Shown here piece after piece: positions 36,101 to 46,348 of a DNA stretch of 64,000 nt (positions are counted from its first letter, which is position 1; the number at the start of each line of letters is the position of its first letter). The stretch spans positions 5,952,001-6,016,000 of the forward strand of contig NC_003284.9 in the NCBI RefSeq assembly GCF_000002985.6, given 5' to 3'. Both the position numbers and the translations under genes were made by a program. This DNA is from Caenorhabditis elegans (Eukaryota; Nematoda; Chromadorea; Rhabditida; Rhabditidae). Under the pieces are notes generated by a model. The model saw nothing but the letters and a program-made list of their open reading frames with translations, made no database searches and had not been told where the DNA came from.

Positions 36101-39100
36101 GAAGGCAATCTACGACGCACTCAGGAAGCGACGATGGCGAATAAAACAAGCTCAAGGAGTCACGCGTTGCTTCAGGCAAGATTCAATCTTGGGGATACAC
36201 TCCCTGCTCTTTGAGTACACGTAGTTGATCTTTGTGTTTTTTCGAGACATTTTGAGACATAAGATAGCTTTAAAAACATTTTCAGTAGAAGAGATTGAAC
36301 GTATGCCTGATTTTTTTGACAATAAAAGAAAATAAATAATTTTTAGGTGATGATCGTCAAAAATCAATCTCTTCACAGTAAACTTTTCATGATAGATCTA
36401 GCAGGCTCCGAGCGAGCTTCCAACACCCAAGTAGGTCCCAATTCCATTTTCTCCATTTTCATAAAAATCACTTAGAATCGTGGAATCCGGTTGAAAGAGG
36501 GAGCTGCAATAAATCGCTCACTGTTGGCACTTGGGAATGTCATTAACTCGTTGGCTTCGAGTGAGTTAAGAGGCTTTCTGGAAAAGTGATTTCAAGAAGT
36601 GTAGTCATCAATTAATTCTTGGAAAAAATAAAGCTGTTTGATGTGACTTGCTTTTCAGAGACTACCAAATTTGTGAACTATCGGGATAGCAAATTGACAA
36701 GACTTTTGAAGGATTCGCTTGGTTGGTTTTTGACTACATGAACACATAACGAAACGAGCAAATAATTTATATTTTAGGAGGGACGGCGAAAACATGCATG
36801 ATAGCTCACGTCACCCCATCAAGTTCTAATTTTGAAGAGACATATAACACACTGATGTATGCATCAAGAGCAATGAACATTACCAATAAAGTAACGTTAA
36901 CGTGTTAAATAGGAACACAGTTTTTATTTTTAGCCAATGCGGAATCGGCCAGCTTCCGCCGATCAAGTTTATGCAGAGGCGATGAATGCGATCAGGAAGG
37001 AAGTTGGATCGCAGATTAAGAATTCGTCATCAATTACCGGATGTGAGAAAATTTTTTTGAATCCAAATAGTGATCCATAATGAAAAAAACAAATACTTTA
37101 TTTGCTTCAAACACAAAACACTACTAAACCTCAGGCTACAAACATAGATTCCAAGCGGTTTTAAAAGTTGGCAAAATATTTTGTCCACTACACTTATCAT
37201 AATCCAAAACGACGGAATACCATATTGAAACACTCAAAAAAATTTTTAGATTTTTCAAAATTTTCAGTCAACGTTTTGGTGAATAGCCAACATTTAAAAA
37301 AAGAAGAGATTTTAAGGAAATCCAGAGAAATTTTGCATGGTCTGAACCTTACACATAATGTTAAAAAAAAATATTGAAACAAAATTATAGTAAAAAACCG
37401 TGAAAAAAACATTCTTTCTGGTCGACTTTCAAAATTTGGAGTGGAAAAACTGAGTAATTGCCACTTTTTGAGCGTAAATAACAATTTTCGAATTTTTTTT
37501 AGAAAAGTTTTACTATGATATCTGGTCACTTTGGAACCATTGAAGTACTTTAAGCACTTGTCTCACGGGGTCTACTCCATTTTTAAATTTCCAATTCAAG
37601 TTGAAAGTGTTCTTTTGAATTTGAATAGAACGCGATTACATTTTTTGTTGCTTTTCAAAGTTAAAACTACATTTTAAAGAAAATTATAAAATAGACAATT
37701 TGTTTGAAATGTGTAAACGGTTTGAATCATTGCTGCTGCTTTTTCAGTAAATAAAAAACAAAAAAAAACTGAACTAAGAAACCGCGAGACAAAATCGGTC
37801 TGGCCGTAGAGACTCAAGCCTCAAAGACAAAAAAAATAAGTAAATTTAGTAGGAATGCGTAGAAGTACTTCTAAAACTTTCTAACACTTTTATACAATTG
37901 AATTTCAGTGGCAGCAAGAAGCAGTGTGCAAGAAAGGAGCAGCAGCCGTAACCGTCCAAAATCTATCTCACGGAATAGCAGCCTAACGAGAGCGGCTCAA
38001 CCGATGCCGGTCAGTTGAAAAAAAAAACACAGAGACATACATCATAAATTAGTTTCATTTTTCAGATAGACCGTGGGCGTGGAGGATCACTTTTCACACA
38101 GCTCAAGGAGCAATACATGACATTGTCGGATAAACAAAAGCGATTGAGGTAATTTGAGGTAAAAATTAATAATGGAATAATTGAAAAGTTACAGGGAGAA
38201 ATTGATGGCTACAAATCAAGAAGCCTACTCATTAGAAATGTCTTTAATTTCTAAAAATGCAATAATTAATGCTTGGGAGAAGCATCATCACGACAAGACA
38301 GCTGAAAGTATTGAAAGGTTGAAAAAGGATGGAGAACTTCAAGTAAGTGTGTTTATCAGTTGTATCTTGGGACACAATGGGTGCAACAAGAACTTATCAC
38401 TTTGGAAAATTTGATGGGAATTCTTTTTGACTGACTTTCAGTTTTTGATGTTTTTAATGCAAAATCAAAACGAGAAACATAGAAGACAGGTAGTCAACAA
38501 TGCATACCTTTCATTGACACCTTGCATACCTTTCATTGACACCTTGTCATGATCTGAAATAATGTTTCAAGAGAAAACCGGTCGGTGTATATCTTGTTTT
38601 TTCAGCGAGTGCGCCTTGTGGAACTATCTGATCAACGAACTAAAGTGGAGAAGGCACTCCGGAAAGGGGAGGAGAATGCGAGTGGGCTGGAATCTCGAAT
38701 GAGAAGCCTGGCATCCACTAATGAGCAGCGAGAAGTTGTTAAATTGATGGTGAAGATGGCTGAGATAGAAGCACAAAGTGGGCGTTTAGAGTTATTTTTA
38801 GAAACTTATTAAGGTTTTCCGTTTCAGAAATTTCCGCATTGTCGGATCTTGCCATCCGGGGATTGATCATGGATAGAACTGATACATCTATTGCAAAGCT
38901 TCAAAAATATGAAATGGTGGCTGATAAGCTGATCGATGGAAAGCTAGACGGTAAGATTGCGATAATGCAATTTAAAATTTTTGAGAATTTTTTTTTCACA
39001 AATCGAATAATGTTTAAGACAATGATCGTAAGAAACTTGAAGAAGAATACCGAGTGATCAAAAATCAGTTCCATTATCATCTGCTCCCACTGAAAAACAT

Positions 39101-39949
39101 TCAAACGACGGTCTCGTGGAATTCAATGCTGCTTCCGAAAATTATTAACAACAACAACACAATCATAATAGAGGATCGGTGCGTATGAGTGTTTCCGGTT
39201 TAGGTGTACATCAAATTTTCTTATGATCAGACCTGATCAGCACTGTAAAAATCACGCGTGCAAAATTTTGTTTTGATCTTAAATTGTGTGTAACTATAAG
39301 TTTTCCCGTATTGTTAAATTGAAAGTCGAAAAATAAATCAAAATTTGTTTTAGAAGTGTTTTATTAAAACTATCCAAAAAGGCTGGGGGTCCTAAAGGCC
39401 ATCTTAATGTTGGTTGTGCTACAATTTTGTCTGGCTCCGCACTTCTAAAAATAGCTTGTTGCGGAATTTTTATAAACTTTTTGTCAAAGTATAAAGAAAT
39501 ATTTAATTATCTTTAATGTTATTCTAGTTGTCAACGACCAAAAAACATGTTCGAAAATTTGTCGGACTTTTGTCAGCAAGTGACAATTTTAATACAATAT
39601 TATTATGTTTCACATTTTCAAATGGAAGCAAATGATATTTTCCAATCAATAATATGTTTATTTGTTATTTTCGGCTCTCCCGGCAACTGCTAAAACTGTA
39701 GAAAACTCTATTGCCGCCTACCCCTCCTGAAATGTTTTAATTTAAGTTTTTTTTTTAGCCTTATGTCTGCCTCAAAGAAAAAGTCTGAAATTTCCCTACC
39801 CCTCATTGCTAATGGAAGAGAAAAATATCCGACTTCTTCTGCGGAATCAACTACTGACGGTAAAATCTTTATTCTTTACTTCAAGATGTATTATTGTTAC
39901 AGACGATCGAGTCAATTCTCCGGTTACTGAAAGATTGCCAACAATTTAA
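33192..39949 (+). CDS. klp-13: Kinesin-8/KIF19-type motor protein KLP-13
   Basis: Nineteen exons join in phase to 678 residues: 33192-33218, 34932-35012, 35061-35171, 35216-35422, 35842-35970, 36083-36175, 36347-36430, 36476-36560, 36659-36721, 36778-36890, 36934-37042, 37909-38009, 38066-38148, 38195-38342, 38606-38777, 38828-38950, 39019-39178, 39759-39859 and 39903-39949. The motor domain is N-terminal: [15 protein letters not shown] at the start, P-loop GATGSGKT (100-107), [14 protein letters not shown], switch I SSRSH (208-212), switch II DLAGSER (233-239), then [14 protein letters not shown] neck and coiled-coil stalk follow, with a short Ser/Arg-rich linker. This is a plus-end microtubule motor; KIF18/KIF19 relatives control microtubule and cilium length. 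The first exon is only 27 bp and 1.7 kb from the second, but supplies exactly the residues before VVVRVRPLN. The intron after 36175 uses a GC donor. The protein is recognised from memory, not by search. Confidence 0.92.
36176..36346 (+). other. klp-13: GC-AG intron in klp-13
   Basis: Exon 6 must end at HALLQ (CTTCAG) and the next exon begins VMIVKNQ, the continuous kinesin sequence after switch I. The intron begins GCAAGA and ends TTTTAG. No in-frame GT donor fits. GC-AG introns are a known minor class in C. elegans. Confidence 0.8.
37240..37570 (+). repeat. Dispersed MITE-like repeat copy in a klp-13 intron
   Basis: Matches 62690-63010 in the same orientation over its whole length. Shared words in order include TTTTAAGGAAATCCAGA, AAAACTGAGTAATT and a GATATCTGGTCACTTTGG-type terminus. 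Non-coding, inside the 0.87-kb intron after 37042. Confidence 0.65.
38502..38545 (+). repeat. Perfect 2 x 22-bp tandem duplication in a klp-13 intron
   Basis: The unit GCATACCTTTCATTGACACC plus TT occurs twice with no mismatch and no spacer, between exons 14 and 15 of klp-13. Perfect identity suggests a recent slippage event. Confidence 0.9.
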
Positions 39950-40109
39950 TTTTTTCAACACATTTTTACTTTTCCTTATTATTTTTCCCACAAACCCTTC
40001 ACTCTGTTCTTTCAAACTCTCTACTATGTAGTTTCTTTCTTTTGCCATTTCGAGTACTTCATCGATTTGTGATACTTTTATCTTGAACAAATTGAACTAA
40101 TAATACAAT

Positions 40110-40138
40110 TTTATTTTAAACATTAGAAATGTAATAAA
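40110..40138. terminator. Overlapping convergent polyadenylation signals
   Basis: A minus-strand AATAAA at 40110-40115 serves the gene at 40155-40835. A plus-strand AATAAA at 40133-40138 serves klp-13. Each hexamer lies upstream of the other's expected cleavage site, so the two 3'UTRs should overlap by some tens of bases. Confidence 0.6.
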
Positions 40139-40154
40139 ATAGTTTTCAAAAAGT

Positions 40155-40835
40155 TCAGACAACAATCTCTCTCCAGACAAAACCGTTTACAAATCCAACC
40201 TGAGTCATGTTCTCATCGAAAAGTTCCAACGTTCTCTTCCCATTTTCTCTGCACTTGACCATCAACATGAAGCTTCCGGCTAGCTCAATTGGAATGCGGA
40301 ATTGTTCGATTTCCTTCAACTCTCGCAACTTCAGATTAGTAGTTAATTGAATCATTGAAGCCATGACTTTTGTAATCTCAGGAGCATGTAAGACCTGAAA
40401 ATTCAACCCAGTTTTCAGTGAATTTTAGAAATTCTCACTTTGTCAGGATTTCTATCAGCCAATAAAAAGAAAACATTTCCTTCTTTGTTTTTCCCAAGTG
40501 TGAATACAGTATCTTCACCTAAAAATTCAGCTAGGTGGGCGGAATCCATTGATACTTTCTCACAGTCGTGAAGTACCAAGTCGCATTTCTTTTGTGTCGT
40601 AATCGGCACCTCAAACGGTAAGTGGTAAATTGCGTCAGTAACTAATCGGATGTACCTGAATAGCTGTAGCACAGTAGTCAATACCATCAACCATTGTTCG
40701 AATTGGATGAGGACCGACAGCAGCTGGTAGAGTACCTTTTCGAACATGCTCAATTTGTTGAAACAGAGAGTTATCCATGAAGTAATCTTTCGAATAGCGG
40801 ATCAGGTCAGGAACAACCACGGTAAGGATTTCCAT
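40155..40835 (-). CDS. Conserved-looking 196-residue protein of unknown function
   Basis: Three exons join in phase 0: 40835-40656, 40609-40439 and 40394-40155, with donors GTACAT and GTGAGA. The protein starts MEILTVVVPDLIRYSKD and ends FVNGFVWREIVV. It is a soluble, mixed alpha/beta-looking protein with no signal peptide or membrane segment, and I do not recognise the family. Visible features are GTLPAAVGPHPIRTMVDGID near the N-terminus and FLGEDTVFTLGKNKEG in the middle. An in-frame ATG at 40877 was not chosen. A TATA box at 40881-40888 predicts transcription starting near 40855, downstream of that ATG and about 20 bases before the ATG at 40835. The acceptor TTTGAG before exon 2 is weak, but phase and continuity support it. 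The gene is convergent with klp-13. Confidence 0.75.
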
Positions 40836-40880
40836 TGTTGGCAGTGTACTAGGCTGGCAGATTATACATTGAGACACGTC

Positions 40881-40888
40881 TATTTATA
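40881..40888 (-). promoter_or_regulatory. TATA box (TATAAATA) of the 40155-40835 gene
   Basis: A perfect TATAAATA sits about 46-53 bases upstream of the chosen ATG on the minus strand. This is compatible with a start site about 30 bases downstream and a very short leader. It decides between two in-frame ATGs. Confidence 0.55.
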
Positions 40889-42892
40889 CCATGACAATTA
40901 CATTTTTTACAGGTACCATATGAAACGGCAAAGTGCATGTTTGGTTTGATGAAACTAATTTTCAGAAAAAGGAGAAACTATTGCATGCAAAATGTGAGCA
41001 AATAATATGGAGAATAAAAATTAGGCAAAAACATCAATGGCCGAACAGCTCGGACTTATACCTCTAAAAAATTTTAAAGTGCGATTCAAAATTTGGTTCT
41101 AACTACGTTTAGAGATTTAGAGAGTGTATTTTTGTAGGCAAAATATTCTGGAAATATATTTTGAGTAGTTTTTTTAAAATCCAATTCAAAAGCTTTCAAC
41201 TGAGTCATATTTAAATGGGAAACTTTGCCATTTGACAACAGAATAACAATTCGAACTAGTCAACAATTCATATCTGATTTTTGTCAATCCATTCCTTCCC
41301 TACTTCAGAAAACCGTAAATATGCTTAAAAAGTGGAAAATTTGAAATATTGAATCCAGCTAAAATTTAAAATTGTTTCTTCAAGAAATAAGGCGATGTTT
41401 TTCAACCTATGTATAAGCTTTAAAGTTTGTTGGAAATAAAATACGTGTTTCACAACTAGTGAGACATAACTTTTAAATAATTTCAGAACTTTAGCTACCG
41501 ACTTCAGGTTTTGCAAACGTCTCTTCAGGACAAAAGCTTTTAACTAAAACATATTACCACCAATGTACATTCTCTTATGTTTTTTCATGTTGATACCCGA
41601 TATATAAAACGTCATATACCATGTTTCTTCATCAAATTCTCAGTATCCAAAATCCACTTCACAAAATGTCTTACATACTCACGTACAACCGTCACACGCA
41701 AAAAACCTTCTACAAAACTGTTGAGAAATCAACTTGAATCGAGCCCGAAATTAACAATTATCAAGATAAGAATGCAATTGAATGTTTGCGTGGTGCTTTC
41801 ATTTGAGTCGCGATCTATTTGATCATCAACTCTTGATGTGGGGGGTGCTGCACTAACCCGCCAAATTATTTTGATCGAATCGTAGAATCTGTCGCCGCTT
41901 AACAGCTCATTGCGACCTGCTATACCTCCTAACCTCCCGCTCAGTTTCACACTTTTAGTAGAGAGTGATTAATTATAAGTAAGACGTTGCTGAACTTTTG
42001 AAATACAAAAAAATTCATTTCAAAAAACAGTGAAGCAAAAAAGCCAAACTTTGGTGTCTCTTAGTTTGCAATGAAAATGTAAAGAACATTTAATTTTGCT
42101 TTTGACTTTAGTCAGCCATATGTCTTTTTGTTCAGGATCAATCTACCGCTGTTGTTCCGTTCCTTTTACCCTTTTGTCCTTTTGTTCCAACGCGACAACT
42201 TATAACCCGCTAACCCTTTCTTCAACCACTCAGTTCTATTGTTCTTCCGTTACCCGAATCTTGAGCCCGAACATGCTCATCTCATTATGGTACTACTAGC
42301 ATCTAAAGAAAGAGCTTTCTGAAGTGTGTATGTCAACATGATTCCAAATGGCACAGTATCAATGTCGTCTTTCGTTTATCTACTGCGACATTTTTCTTAG
42401 ATACGTAGATATTATTGTATTTGCTCGATTAATCCAAACAGAACAAAATCTCATATCAAAAAATCCTCCCACTCCCTTCCTCTCTTTTTCGGCGGTTTTT
42501 TCGTATCTTTGCAATTTTCCGTTAACCAGTATCTCACTAGTGTATCCATAGCGCAACGATTCTAACGACAGGTGATTTTTACTCTCTGTTTCATACCGCC
42601 TAAGAGCCTGTGAAGTCGGCACTTTTGAGCAGCATATGCGCATCTGTCTTGTAATATATATGCTGCTCCTTTTCACTTTTATTCGTTCGGTTGAACTTGC
42701 AAGTGTCCTCTGACAAAATTACAACGTGTCAAGGACCATAGTTTCTAGGGACGGTAGGCATGTCTTAGATTTGCATCATCTACGGTATTTTTTTCCAGCT
42801 GGCAGGTTGGGATGGGACTCCCTCATTCCATCAATCACGAAAACAATATATGTCTCTCAAAAAGTGTGATATTGTAATTTAGTGGAGAAGGT

Positions 42893-42911
42893 GGGGGGGG
42901 GGGGGGGGGGG
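42893..42911 (+). repeat. Poly-G tract, 19 G
   Basis: Nineteen consecutive G, the longest homopolymer G run in the window, about 85 bp upstream of the TATA box before inx-3. It fits the class of C. elegans monoG tracts that need DOG-1 for stable replication. Confidence 0.92.
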
Positions 42912-42994
42912 TACTCTTGCAAACCAATATGCACATTTACACACCTATGTTCTACCCCTTATCCCAAGTGGTACTAAAGCGCATATTCGCGCTC

Positions 42995-43002
42995 TATAAA
43001 AG
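42995..43002 (+). promoter_or_regulatory. inx-3: TATA box (TATAAAAG), candidate inx-3 promoter
   Basis: A strong TATAAAAG lies in a GC-richer context 1.17 kb upstream of the inx-3 ATG. A start near 43025 followed by the donor GTTAGC at 43088 and the acceptor at 44155 would make a non-coding first exon. The link to inx-3 is inference. Confidence 0.35.
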
Positions 43003-44168
43003 TGACCAATTCTTCGCACGTTCCCTTGACCATACAGTTCAAACAAGGAATTAAAGCGGCGGGAATGCGTGAGCCATGTTTGTCCAGGTTAGCACATCAT
43101 ATTGGTGGTTTACAACCTCTGATAAAACCTTGAGAATGTGTATAGGTATAATGGCTCATTCTTTTTATTTCACAGAATGTGTGTGGTACGTGACTCAATA
43201 GGGGATACATGTTCCGTAGATCTTTTCACGCTATTTTTCATAATTATCTTGATAGAAATCTAGACTACTAGACGACCTTGTCGACACAGATATGATAATT
43301 GGCCCAGTGTCCTGAGTCCTAAGTTATCATAGTTCTCCTAACTTCCTTTTAGTATTCCACCACCATACCACCTGTGGCAAGTGCAAATAGATTCATCAAA
43401 ATATTAATTTATTCAATTCAAATCTCACACGCCATGCTTCTGACACCAGGTTCATTTTTCCTTCCCTATCCACTTTCCCAGGCTCACCACTGTGCCCTCA
43501 TTAGTGTTTCTTACCAGAACGACATTCAATCTTTCTCATGCACAAACACAAGAAATTTCCTCTCCAAAACAGTCCACTCACACCCAAATAAGGCGAGAGG
43601 GCGATGGTGGTGGTGTGGATGGTGGATCAATAAGAAACGTGCAGTTCTCTAAAACACAGAGCTGCCCCACTGACCTGACCCTTTCGGTGGGAAGCGTTTA
43701 GACGTCTACGTCTCCTGTGTCTAACCATGCGCGGACCATCTCCTATCTTACCATTCCCTTTTCCCCCCGGTCCTCTCCCCTCGAATGCACACAGTGCGGC
43801 GGGCCCGCTACGTCGGATCATTTGAGCGTTGTGCGTTGGCAAGGGCCGAGTGCGCGTCCGTGTCTCCATTGCCTCTTTTTCTCCTGATGGTGGTTCTGCG
43901 CGGGCTACCAGATGGACGACTCATTTTGCTACGTTCAGTCATTCAGTCACCATCTGTTTTAATCGGGCTCCGGTCCACACGATGTGCTTTTTCTATGACA
44001 CTATTTTCCGATCTACGTCACTTTCTATTAATATTTATTTTTCAATTTCCTAACAGTTTCGTCACTTCTTTTTTTATTGTCTCATCCACTCATCTTTTGA
44101 TTATAAATCCCTGTCATTCTCATATTGCATCATTATTTCAAATTTCAAATTACAGAAGCTCAGAAGCT

Positions 44169-45886
44169 ATGTTGGGTGTACCGTTCATTGATCGGTGGCT
44201 CTCCGAAACATTTAAACCCAAAACCTTTGATGATGCTGTGGACCGTCTGAGTTACGTCACCACTGCAACTCTCCTTGCATTCTTCTCCATTATGGTCTCA
44301 TGCAAACAGTAAGTAGAGATTTTATATAATTATAACAGTTAAAAAATACCGTACCCGCTTCTACAAATTCAATTTCCGTTCGGCACGAGCAAAGCATTTC
44401 ACGGTCCAATTGAGCACCCTATAGGAAACGAAGTGCGCGAGATAGAATAAGCCTGTGTTTGTATTTGCACATCTTCGATTCCGAGGGTGGTATGTGCTTG
44501 CTCGTTGCAATCGGTGTTATGAATAATTTATCTTGACGCGCTAACGTGCCAATCTGATTTATGGGAGCGAGTAACAGAAACCATTCAAAATTATGGTCAG
44601 ATACTAGAAACAATGTGTCATACGGAATTATGTCATTTGAGCTTAGTAGAGCAGGCACGAAATCGGAATAAATAAACAATAAACTTTTAATAACATTTTC
44701 CTTGCAGATACGTCGGATCAGCAATTCAATGTTGGATGCCAATGGAGTTCAAAGGCGGCTGGGAGCAATATGCTGAAGATTATTGCTTCATTCAAAATAC
44801 GTTCTTCATTCCGGAACGTTCTGAAATTCCTGGCGACGTGGAAGACCGACAAAAAGCAGAAATCGGATATTATCAGTGGGTGCCTATTGTGCTCGCCATT
44901 CAGGCGTTCATGTTCTATCTTCCCTCCTGGATTTGGTCGTCTTTGTACAAGCAATGCGGTCTTGACTTCCCATCTGTAATCAGTGAAGCCGAAGCTCTTC
45001 GGTCTCAAGACTCAGAGACGCGTACGAAGGGAGTCAATAAACTGGTGGATTTTATCGGGGATATTCTGGACACCCGTTCCAAGAACGAATACGGTCGATT
45101 CTACTGCTACAGATTTGGAAAAGGGCTCGGATCAATGACATCTATGCTTTACATCTGTATCAAACTTATGTACCTCGCCAACGTCTTTGTTCAGTTCATC
45201 ATTCTCAACAAGTTCCTCGGAAACGAGACTTTTCTCTGGGGATTCCACACGTTTGCCGATCTGTATGCAGGACGTGAATGGCAAGATTCTGGAGTGTTTC
45301 CACGTGTCACACTTTGCGACTTCTCTGTCAGAAAGCTGGCTAACGTGCATCGTTACACAGTCCAATGTGTGCTCATGATCAATATGTTCAACGAAAAGAT
45401 CTACTTGTTTATCTGGTTCTGGTTTGTCTTCGTACTCATCACCACCTTTATCAACACCCTGTGCACCATCTACCGCTTGAGTTTTGATAGCTCCCGCCAC
45501 AACTATATCAGATCTCTTTTGAGTGGACCAGTAAACAATTTCAAGGACGAGAAGGCAATGATTGCAAGCTTTGCCAACAACGGACTCAAGCAAGATGGTG
45601 TGCTCCTTATGAGATTTATTGACGATCATGCAGGAGCAATGGTGACCAAAGAAATTTGCGAGGAGCTCTTCAAGAAGCACGGTGAAAACGTAAGTTCTCG
45701 TTTTAAACAAGTTAAATTGAATTCCAACATTTAAACAGCTTTTAGCTTCAACACAACCGCGACTTCCACCATGGCCATTCCACAAAATCAACGTCTCCAG
45801 GACTTGAAGAAGGGCACCACGAGCATCTCTATACTCCAGAGAAAATGAAACTAATGGCTCCAGACTATCCAATCAAGCATGCTTGA
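44169..45886 (+). CDS. inx-3: Innexin INX-3 (invertebrate gap-junction channel subunit)
   Basis: Three exons join to 420 residues: 44169-44308, 44708-45689 and 45746-45886. The protein has the four-pass innexin layout. The first helix follows RLSYVTTATLLAFFSIMVSC. The first extracellular loop has two cysteines (AIQCWMP and EDYCFIQ), and then the family signature IGYYQWVPIVLAIQAFMFYLP marks helix 2. Helix 3 includes SMLYICIKLMYLANVFVQFI. The second loop has paired cysteines (RVTLCDF and YTVQCVLMIN), followed by helix 4 (FIWFWFVFVLITTFINTL). The C-terminal tail is short and His-rich (HHGHS, HHEH). Innexins assemble cell-cell channels in the plasma membrane; inx-3 is known for roles in embryonic and pharyngeal coupling. 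The start is the first ATG after a TTACAG acceptor. AATAAA lies 339 bp after the stop. Confidence 0.96.
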
Positions 45887-46224
45887 ACTATTTAACCACA
45901 AACCTCTCTCAAGGACCTAATTCTCAAAATTCAACGCCGAATCTCACTTTCTAAAAGTCTAATTGTTTTTCTTCAATCGAATGTAGAGCTAGTTGGCTAC
46001 TTTGCTACGACCTTCATTTTCCTGTTAAGTTCTTCTTGTCATTCACATCTTCCACTTTGTTTCAATAATTCATGTCACGCTCTGTTCACCAACCATTTTC
46101 CTTTTTATTCGAAATGATTATATTTTATATATCAAAAATGCTCCGGAATTCGAATACTTTTTTCTTCTATCACTTCGACACACTTTCAAAATTTGTTATC
46201 AAACATTACGAGTTTGCGTATACC

Positions 46225-46264
46225 AATAAAACACATTTTGGACATTTTTCATTACATCTTTATT
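46225..46264. terminator. Abutting convergent polyadenylation signals
   Basis: Plus-strand AATAAA at 46225-46230 serves inx-3. Minus-strand AATAAA at 46259-46264 serves the small secreted-protein gene. Expected cleavage sites for both fall in the same roughly 20 bp, so the two transcripts end against each other. Confidence 0.6.
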
Positions 46265-46348
46265 CAGAGCGAATTATTGAGTAAAAGAAAAATGAATGAA
46301 GACGCGGTTTCTATTGTTCTCTTAATTAGTCGAATCCAATAATTAGGA

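Larger units (their letters stand above)
40889..44168. other. Intergenic region upstream of inx-3
   Basis: About 3.3 kb without a supported gene. It contains a 19-G tract (42893-42911), a TATA box (42995-43002), and a GC-richer block at about 43430-43960 just upstream of inx-3. A TTACAG acceptor ends at 44155, 13 bases before the inx-3 start codon. Part of it is probably an inx-3 5'UTR intron and enhancer region. Confidence 0.45.

Noticed and set aside
45132-45872. 246-codon open frame antisense to inx-3
   Set aside because: It lies exactly opposite the main innexin exon, contains no recognisable domain, and is explained as a shadow of biased codons on the sense strand.
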